From Carallia brachiata (Eukaryota; Streptophyta; Magnoliopsida; Malpighiales; Rhizophoraceae): a stretch of 64,000 bases of DNA. Positions within the stretch are counted from its first letter, which is position 1, and each line of letters opens with the position of its first letter. A program made the translations under genes and the position numbers. Of this stretch, positions 54,979 to 64,000 are shown in pieces. The notes under the pieces are model-generated. The model searched no databases. It was not told the DNA's origin and was given only the letters and a program-made list of their open reading frames with translations. Where the stretch lies: the NCBI GenBank assembly GCA_021464245.1, contig JADCRB010000013.1:2413593-2477592 (forward strand), read 5' to 3'.

Positions 54979-57900
54979 CTAAAGTTAACAAGTAATTCAT
55001 CTTTATTATTTTTGATATTTGATATAACATAGCATGGCATGTGATATCAAAACAAATATGGTGATCCAAAACATGTGGGGTCAGTGCCAACTAGTACTTG
55101 ACGAAAATGTATATATACATATAAAAGAATAACAATCTTACAAATTAAGAAAATAGAATCATTCTTAAATACAAATTTTGAGGACTTTTTTAGATACAAT
55201 AAATTTTCATAGTAAATGTAAACTATTTTATATTATATTTATAACATTTTTATACAACAGAAAATAGGTTATATAATGATATGATAAATTTTAATCTAAA
55301 ATCTATTTAGATTATATAAGATATTATTAATGATTTTTTGAACGAACAAAAAGATCTACATGTTGGTCATTAAATATGTAGATTAAAGTCGGAGCAACTT
55401 TTATTTATATATCTCATTCAACTGAACTCATAGAAAAAATACTCATCATTTAAACACTATTAAATCTAAACAAAGCTCTCCCGAATTGATTACAGTAATT
55501 GTAAGTTTGAAACTAGCTATATATGGTCAATGATCAAGCATGACAAATTTAAAATTAAAATCTCTAAGCACTGTCACTGAAATTCAAAGTCAAGTGGTTA
55601 ATAAAGAAAATACGTTGAATTATTTTTAAATTATTATTTTAAGTGATAAATATTATTAACATAGTATAAAATAATTTACAAATAGTATAAAATCTTATTG
55701 TTTCTAAATAAATCTGTAAAATTTTATGTCTGAGTAATAAAGTGTAAGCAAATATGACGTTTGTAATCCAGATTGTGTGTGTCAGTTTGTCATGAAAATA
55801 AATGTGGCTGACTCGTCAACATAAGCACGTTATCATCAGGGATACTAGTTTAACTGATAATTCAATATATATTTTTTTTCATTAGCTTAAGTTTCAATCT
55901 ATGTATTATTGCTTTTAAATGTTAGGGATAGTATTCTTTGAATGTCAAAAATTTTAGATTTATTAATATTGTATTTGAGTGTAAGAGAAAGTTATTTGAA
56001 TTTAATAAAGTTTAAATTATGAGTTTTTCTTATAAAAAAATTAAATGAGGGCGATAATAAGTTATAACTCAATTTTAGTTCACAAGTGTGATAATCAATA
56101 CACATATAATACATTTTTTTTTGTAATTAAAAAAAAAACATAAGCACATTGCTAAATTATATAAATCTTAATGATCCTTGTTTTATCTCCCCACATATAA
56201 ATTAATCCTTGTTTTTAACAAAAAAAATAGATTCATTGTAAGTATATCAGTTATCAGATTTACAAATCGAAATTAGAGTATCTCATATATGAGTCTTAAG
56301 TTGCAATTAACAATATTAATTAGAAAATATCTAACAGTCTAGTTGTTTAGTTTTAGCTTGAGAATTAAAAAGGAAAAAAAAAACACAAAATTCAAAGCAA
56401 AATTCATCATTTCTCAAGCCAGAAGAAAATGGTTTGGAAGAAAAAAATGGCGTGCCAATTTTATGTGTCAGAAAAGGTGCCTAAAACCAATTGAAAAGAA
56501 GAAAAGGTACCTACAACCAATGGGAAAGAAAAAATGGACGAAGAGATGACCAAAAATAACTTTAATATTTTAACTTCATTTAATTTAGTATTTAATGCTT
56601 TTAGGGGTATCATTGTAATTTTATTTATAATTTTTCTTTTTTTACTATTTTTTTATATAATTTAAATATAAAATTTTATTTTCTTATTATTTTCTCATAT
56701 CTTTCTTTTCTCATAACTTTCTTTCTCACAAAAATCTCACAATCTAAACACATCATTTTAAACGAATCTCCCACTTTTTTTCACCCACAACTAAAAAATA
56801 TTCTTACAATTAGTTTTATACTTTATCAGCACTTTTATAATTAACATCAGCAACAAACATTCTGCTAGCAATATTTTCATGCTATCAATTTTACTGACCA
56901 CAGTTAAATACTAATTGCTATTTTTAATACTCTAATATGCAATAATGGAATATGTGTTGCATGACAAACTAAAGTTCAAGTTACAGTCCATCTCGATTTG
57001 TCATGATCAATTTGAATTAAATACTCATTCTCAATAAAATTTCAAGTTAAAAATTCTAAAATTATTTCCAAAATTTAAGGTCTTGAATTCGAGTCTCTTG
57101 TGGAACCAATTAACAAAAAAAAGAGATTTTTCACATGCAAGCCAAGTATATGTGTTCCACGGACATCCACATGTATTATACAAGCAAATTGTTCGTGAAC
57201 ATGATTAAGCATGATCCCCGAATTAGACAATACATATACAAATGGAATTTTGCTTGAAAAATCCAAAAATAATTAAACAATATACTAGCAAGAATTAATT
57301 CAGTTAATAAAAAGATAATTCCTATTCTTTTCCGGGGAACATATTATTAGTAGATATTTTAAAAGAAAACACTCATTTAAATTCTAAACTTTTATGAAAT
57401 TTTGTAATTGAATTTTAAATTTTTTTAGCTTTTTCAATTGAGCTCCATACTTTTTAGATTTTTTTACAATCGAGTCCTTATATGAATTTGACTATTAAAA
57501 AAATGTATTTAACCTAACAGATCTAAAAAGTGTTTAACCTAACGCTCAAATATGTTTTTTATGGTTAAACTGACAAAAGAACTCGATTATAAAAAATTTT
57601 AAAGATATAGAACTCAATTGAAAAAATAAAAAAGTTTAGTATTCAATTATAAAAATTTATAAAAATTTAAAACTTAAATAAGTATTATTTAGAATGTGGA
57701 GGAGCACCACGTTGAGTAGCGGAACACATCCTTATCAAAATCTTCTACTAAAGGCTTAATTTAGATGGACGCGCAACTTGGTCAATAGAAAGAAGCAGAT
57801 GTATGCGAATGACCTGATTATATCGATACACAATTTCATGAATTTAATTTCATGAATTTATTTGGATAAAAAAATTTATACTATATGTAAAATATAAAAA

Positions 57901-58010
57901 TACTACACAAATAATATTTTATACAATGTAGAGACAATTTAGTTTTTATAAAATATAATTTTTATAGTATAAAATATTTTTAATATAGTTTAAATCTTTT
58001 TGTACCGTCA
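54979..58010. other. AT-rich intergenic without genes
   Basis: No coding region recognised. The 68-codon basic frame at 56,343-56,549 is K/R-rich low-complexity sequence with a small internal repeat (ccaattgaaaagaagaaaag / ccaatgggaaagaaaaaatg); I do not support it. 57,375-57,680 has inverted words (aaattctaaacttttatgaa ... ataaaaatttaaaact) of the plant non-coding repeat type also seen in the 35.2-kb filler. Confidence 0.45.
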
Positions 58011-58014
58011 CTCA

Positions 58015-58110
58015 TTATGGCTTAGTGGTCTAAGGATGCGTTAGAACTATGCAAGTTATGAATTAGAATATTGTCAAGACATTCAGTAAATACAAATGTA
58101 TGTTTGTCGT
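58015..58110 (+). repeat. possible tRNA-derived SINE head
   Basis: atggcttagtggtctaagga resembles the A-box end of a leucine/serine tRNA (TGGCTTAGTGG). A very degenerate B-box region (ttatgaattagaatatt) sits about 35 bp further. No poly(A) or target duplication was identified. Weak. Confidence 0.3.
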
Positions 58111-61100
58111 TATATAGTTCTAAAAGCAAATAGGACACCATAAAGTTTACTCTTTTGCCAGATAAAGATAGAGACGTAGCTAGTCCTATAGTGCAATTAA
58201 CAACATTTTCTCTCATTATAAAATATCACTCATATTTTTCCATTTTTTTAAAAGAATAAAATCACTTTTTTTGTGAGTTTATGAACAAAAGATTTCCCAT
58301 AAAGAAAATAGTAAATAAGAAAACATAAGTGGTTGTTTGGGTTAGTTACTTGCTAATTTTACTAATATTTTTTTAAAATATAATACACACATAATTTTAT
58401 AATGTACAAATTTATTTTATTTTATTTTTTTAATTTTAACTAAACCCTACACTTAAATTTGTTTTATTCACATTTAAAATTGAGTTAATTTGACACATAT
58501 GTTAAGTTAATTAAATTAAAAATCCCCTTTCATTCTCAACACCAAGACAACTACCAGGAAAGTCGTTAGGACAATTTCCATAACTTGGAAGAGCAACTAA
58601 GGAGACGCTTCAAGCTGCTGAGTCAAACTTAAAGATATTTATTCTCCCGTGGTTGGAATTCATCGATACACTACACAAAACAAAGAGTTTTTTTTTTTTA
58701 ATATAAGTCAGATCAATAATATTAAGAATAGAAAGCAAGATCGAGAGAGGGATCGATGCAGAAAAGATACCAAGAATCTTCCACCAACTTACCAAGAAGA
58801 CAAGTCAAATTCACACCCTCTATCTACTTATATCAAAAGTCTATTTAAAAATGATGTTAAAAAAAAATTGGTCTATTTAAACACCAAAGCTTTTGATGGT
58901 TGGCTATCCACCATTAGATTTTCATATATATTATTGTCCACTTGAATAAATTTTTCTTTGTCCCTTCCGGGCAAGGTTCGTTATCTGCCTTCACGTTCAT
59001 TGTAATTTAGTTTATTCTTTCTTTCTGTTTTCCCCTCCCATTATTCCATTTTTGAAATTGATTTCACACTTCATCTAATTTTCTTGTGGCCATCATTTTT
59101 CAGTCAAAGTATGCTCAATGTCTTGTGAAAGGTTTTATTTCAAATGAACAAGTTCCAAAAAGCTTCTTGATGTGGACGAGTCAACTTGATGTGTCGTGAA
59201 GCATTATTATTATTGTTAAATGTATATTTATAATCTTCATCAATAACTTCAATTATACATTAAAAGATTAAATATACGTTTAATATTCCCGAAATTTGTT
59301 ATGAATTTAGCCTTGATTAAAAGGAGACTTGTACAATTATGTCATAAACTAGCTAGCTAGTCAATAGTAAATTAAAAAATCTGAATGGTGCCTAACAACA
59401 GACAAAGCTCTTTTTCCTTCATCTTTCTTTGCTCTTTCCTGGTCCTTGCAAACATAGTTGACCTAAGCCTTCGTTTGTAGAAAGTCTCTTCAAAAGTTAA
59501 AGCCACCTTCACACATAAACCATTAATTCAATTATAAGATTTTATACGTGAAAATTAATAAGAATTATTTTACATGGTCACTAGTAAGATAATTTTTTTT
59601 TTCCAGGCAGCGGGTTGTAGTTAATAATTGAAGAAAATTTTCGAAATTGTTTTATATAGTAATCAAACTAATTATTTATGGCATTTATATGAAACTATAT
59701 GATTTTATGCAACTTGTAGCGCGCGCGCGTGTATATACAGTGGTCATAGTGAGTGGTTGTTCCTGTTCAAAAGGTTACATCAAATACTTGTTGAAGTTGC
59801 CCCATCTCTTCATGTGGGTTTCCATATAATTCACTTGAGAAACATCAATATATTCTCATTTGACTCATCATGCTTTTATGATTAGTCGATTGACTGTATA
59901 CTTTTAGCCCATTTCAAAGTCTTGAGTGTTTGATTTTTTTTTTTTTTTTAATTTATATGTGATGAGTGTGGAGGGAACCAATACACGGCTGCCTTGAAGG
60001 TAAGCCCTTTTTGCTTTCTTCCAAAACTTGGAAATTAACGGCTTCTTTTTGGAAGTGGAATTAGTGTCATAAATTATTTATTGATTCCAACGATGGCTTT
60101 TGAACAGGAAAAGTTGTTGAAGTTGCAATGTGGGGCAGCTTATCCAGCTATATTTGGCTAAGCTGCAGCCATCCACAGAACTTTAACCCAGCCACGGCTT
60201 CTTGCGTTAGCATTCACCCGCGAGGTCTTCGTAGTTGGAGAATAGATTAATGATGAATACTGTGAGAACTAAAGATTTGGAGTCTTTGGTTTTGCATTTT
60301 AAAGACAATGAACCATTTAAAGGTAGTGCTCCTGTTGCTGATTTAAAAATTAGAAATTGCGATATTTATTTAAATTTTGTAAAAGTTATTAATTACTAAT
60401 AAATAATTTAAAAAGTAACTGATTGAAAAAGTAAGTATAAATTACTTTTTGAAATATCAATCGCTAATGTGTTTTAAAAATACTAAATTACCCTTAACAT
60501 TTAATTCTAATTTCTGCCCTGTTTTTCTTTTCATATCCAGAAGCATCACGTTATCCTCTAGTTTCCTTTTTCACTTTGTTTTTCGGTTCAATGGTTTTGT
60601 GCGCTCTCTCTCTCGAACCAACGTTTTGTTTATTTTTGAGAAAATCTCTCTTTCCCCTAGGCACAATTTAACCAAAAAAAAAAAAAAATGCAGATAGACG
60701 CATGAACACTTGCAATAACTATCATGCACAATTACAGTTATACAAATACACATAGCTCATGAGTTTAACTTTTTCAATTTTAACTTATGTCAAATTGAAA
60801 CTACGCTAAACAGCTCCCTATAAATAAATAAATAATAATAATAATAATATCAATATTATTTTGGTCTGCTATAAAGATAATAATTAATTGATGTTGAAGT
60901 CATAAATTTAATCAGTTTTTATTTTTTATTTATAAACACATATATTTTTATGATAGTAATTTAGATTAAGTAGAGAAAAATATATTATCAATTACAATAA
61001 AATAAAAATAAAATGTCTAAAATAATCATTTTAATATTTAAAAAGCAACAACTAGCAACAATTTAACCAAATATTTTTATTTATCTGTAATAGTAATAGC

Positions 61101-61480
61101 AATCAGTAATCGGCAACAACAACAGTAATTAACAACAACAGTAATCAACAACAAATAAAGCAAACAGGCTCTTATACTATAAATAATATGATGCATTTAT
61201 TTGTCAAAAAACCCCTAAAAAATTCAACAATATGCCTTTATAGTGGAACTGAGTTAATATTTTTAGGAAAATTTTTTTTTCAAAAACAAATTTTTGTTTT
61301 AGCGTACACTATGTTGATCTACACTTTAAATTTTAATATAATACTAATTTAATTTTAAATTTTAATTTTATATTTTTTGTTTCATTTTTTTTTAATATAA
61401 TTACATGAAAATAAAAAAGAGTGGTTTCATTTTTGAAAGAGTGTCCGAACAATACAGCGCACTATCTCCGCTATTTATTT
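58111..61480. other. AT-rich intergenic
   Basis: No gene supported. 59,719-59,737 is an alternating gcgcgcgcgtgtatata tract. 60,110-60,250 is less AT-rich and may be gene debris, unidentified. 60,320-61,170 may be a non-autonomous element: the right part has caacaacagtaatcaacaac words like those at 50,800-50,910. Confidence 0.4.
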
Positions 61481-61484
61481 TTAA

Positions 61485-62492
61485 GGGTCGTTTGGTTTGT
61501 AGTATAGAATTAGAATCGGAATCAGAATTAAATAGAATCGGAATTGGAATGACTAAAATTATAATCTATTTGGTTTACTCTGAAATCATAATCGAATTCC
61601 TTTTGTTGTTATTTGGTTTAGTAAAGAATCAGAATCAAAATTATTTTCTTAAACTATTTAAATAATCTAAAATTAAAAATTTATTAATATCAAATTAAAA
61701 AGTATGAAATACAAAAAATATTATAATGTAATGTCAAATTAAAAAATATTAAATTACCATAAAAATAAAATTAAAAATTATAATAAAAACTAATAACAAT
61801 AATAATAATATACTTCACAATGATAACCATAAATAGAAAATCCAAAAAGAAAATCTTAACATAAAATTTTATTGTTATTATAATAATAATCAATTGTTAA
61901 TTTATAATTTAAATATTTTTGAAATTTAAATTTTTTCTAATTATAATACTATGACATATTATTATTAATAAGTAGTAATGGTAATGACAATAATAACAAT
62001 AACAATAAAATATATTATTATTATTATTAATTATTATTATTATTATTATTAAAATAATATTGTAGATATTATAAAATAATTTATTAATAATAAATATATG
62101 ATTATTTTAACTATAAAATTATATTAGTCTTTACAATTTAATTATTATCTTAAGTTTTGAAATATTTAATTTTTATTATAATATACAAATGTATTATTAT
62201 TATTACTATTATTATTATTTTATGAATAAATAAATAAAAAAGGCAATATAATAACAATATAAAAAAAAACATGGGAAAGTGGAGAAATTTGAGGAGTTAG
62301 AAATAGTTAAGAAGAGAATGAAAATAATTGATGTAATACTTAAAAATTATGATTCCCTTAAAATAGAGAATCTCATTCCCCTTTTTAAAGAAATAAGAAT
62401 GTATTTTTCATAAAACAAATAATAGAATGTGAATTAAGGAGTTGATTTTCATTCCCACATAACTTTTTTCCTAAATAAACACCCCCTTAGTC
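61485..62492. mobile_element. non-autonomous DNA element, ~1 kb, GAATCGGAATC-type ends
   Basis: Left end taagggtcgtttggtttgta followed by gaatcggaatcagaattaaa; right end cattcccacataac ... aataaacacccccttag, its complement starting ctaagggggtgttt. Both ends carry repeated GAAT(C/T)-type words in opposite sense. The interior is AT-rich with long (TTA)n/(ATT)n runs (62,010-62,050; 62,190-62,220). This is a widespread plant class; no transposase here. Confidence 0.55.
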
Positions 62493-63660
62493 TTACATGG
62501 ACATGGGTTCGCCATCTAATAGTTTCTTAGAAGACACTTTAATAAAAGGTTCAACCGTTAACTTCAACATTTCGAGAAACAGCTCAATGGTTACAGCTTA
62601 GAAGTCAATTACAGACGTCTTACGTTATATTCTAGAGAGAGAAAGTGTAAAATTATAAAAATGAGAAGAGTTATTTTATTAGAATAACTTATGATCAATA
62701 TGTCTTTAAATGAAAAAAAAAAACTCAAGTTCTATTCTTAAAATGAAGTGTTAGGTTCATAAAAATTAAAAAAAGTTATTTTCATTTGATAACTTAAAAG
62801 TCAGTCTCCTAATAGATAAAAATAATTTTACAGTGTGATGCGTCCTTTAAGAAATAAAATTAGTGCAACTTTTAATATCTTCCTATTACTCTAGAAATCA
62901 TCCAAGGTAAAAACTTGGTAACAAATTAATGCATCTTTTTCGCCATTAATCTGTGTTGGAGTCCCCTCATCGTCACTTTCTCTAAAGTGAGCGATAATAT
63001 TATAGTGCAGTATTGAATTTTAGATTTATTAACACTGTGATCAGATTTAAAGATGACCTACTTAGCCCAACCAGTATTTGACGAAGGATTCTTTTTTTGA
63101 AGAGATTGAATAAGGATAAAATGTGTAATTCTCAATCTTAATTAATATATGTAATGACTTACGATACACATTATTTTATATTAAAAAAATAATAATATTA
63201 CTCTAGATTAATTAATGTCTCTCTAAGAAAACATATTAGAATGCGGGAACACCATAACGGTCTCATTGTTGGGGATCGATAGATTGATTGATAGCTACAT
63301 TACTTTATAACACGATAACAGCCTCTGTGAAAAGAAATTGGAATGAGGGAATCCAATACTGGCCTCATTGTTGTGGATCTCGTTTCTTATTATTTATTTA
63401 TTTATTTTTAAATTGCTGTGGATCACGTTGTGGCTTTTGATTCAGTATTATGTTGTGCCTACTTTTCGGCTCAGCAAAAAAATTACATATTTTTTTTGAC
63501 ACGAATATCACGCGAGTAAAATGAGAGTATGCATTTAATGGTCGTGACTATGACATTTAAAATGTGTAACCAACAAGATCTCCAAACATTAATAGAATAA
63601 ATTAAAAAAATTTCGCTAAAATATGTTGCTAACAATAATGGCCAAAAGTATGCACATAAA
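62493..63660. other. intergenic, no gene
   Basis: Nothing recognised. A duplicated phrase (gaatgcgggaacaccataac / gaatgagggaatccaatact, each followed by ggcctcattgttg-like text) lies at 63,240 and 63,342, about 100 bp apart. Confidence 0.45.
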
Positions 63661-63665
63661 GGATT

Positions 63666-63667
<2 letters not shown>

Positions 63668-63725
<58 letters not shown>

Positions 63726-63727
63726 GT
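63668..63727. repeat. (CA)n(TA)n microsatellite
   Basis: About 20 CA units run into TATATA. The minus-strand frame covering it (63,483-63,791) is a repeat artefact. The remaining sequence to 64,000 shows no gene. Confidence 0.95.
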
Positions 63728-64000
63728 ATTGTTTGTCTATTTTCATGAAGGAATGTACAAAAAAATTTAAAAAAAAATCCTGAAGGAGCATGAATTTTGA
63801 GTAAATGAAGGAGCACGAAATTGTGGAATCTATTTTATGATTTCACATGTAGGAGAAGCTTAGAAAAAGCTTCCCTACAAATCTAGCTACCACATGGCAA
63901 CATTCACGATTTTTTCTTTTAATTCTTTATACATTTCTTAAAAATAATATGATTAAAATGACAATCATATCTCAATAATAAAAATTTTCCCTGCATGCAA

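Noticed and set aside
56343..56549. 68-codon Lys/Arg-rich frame
   Set aside because: Low-complexity A/G-rich sequence with an internal repeat; no family resemblance or splice context.
63483..63791. 102-codon minus-strand frame with a Cys/Val run
   Set aside because: Produced by translating the (CA)n(TA)n microsatellite.
1..64000. CRISPR arrays, bacterial operons, rRNA genes
   Set aside because: The regular repeats seen are minisatellite or microsatellite without unique spacers of constant length. All identifiable genes are plant nuclear types.

Overview
The window is AT-rich nuclear DNA of a flowering plant, most likely a eudicot. The evidence is the gene families present (DUF247/UPF0481, clock pseudo-response regulator, coiled-coil NLR, BAHD acyltransferase), a chloroplast psaB scrap, and copia, RTE-type LINE and MITE elements. 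I cannot name the species. Nearly everything recognisable is broken or partial. The only almost complete protein gene is a DUF247 gene at the left edge, and it carries a one-base frameshift.

Layout: 0.27-2.65 kb, DUF247 gene on the minus strand with an upstream leader exon. 4.2-5.6 kb, a decayed copy of a small transcription unit. 8.6 kb, a psaB fragment. 9.5-13.1 kb, a hairpin MITE, an LTR with primer-binding site, and a decayed copia pol interrupted by another element and followed by its LTR. 15.3-19.4 kb, a dispersed minisatellite with a ~21-22 bp unit and an apparent ~105 bp higher-order period. 20.4-21.5 kb, the best-preserved copy of the small unit. 21.3-25.7 kb, a large inverted repeat enclosing two diverged direct repeats.

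25,329-35,192 and 35,516-44,513 are two direct copies of one ~9-10 kb segment. Each carries a piece of a PRR-type clock gene (receiver-domain exons with introns), the coiled-coil start of a CC-NBS-LRR gene, a leader exon homologous to that of the DUF247 gene, and older transposons. Copy 1 alone holds an 866-bp Mutator-like element; the matching empty site in copy 2 gives an exact 9-bp target duplication.

To the right lie a BAHD acyltransferase pseudogene (45.3-46.3 kb), a full-length but dead RTE-type LINE with 21-bp target duplications (47,490-50,620), two copies of a GAACCGG-rich terminal-repeat element, a hairpin MITE, a possible SINE head, a ~1 kb non-autonomous DNA element and simple repeats. 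I see no operon-like system, CRISPR array or convincing tRNA/rRNA gene. The region reads as a gene-poor, rearranged tract, perhaps the edge of a resistance-gene/DUF247 cluster, built by segmental duplication and repeat insertion.
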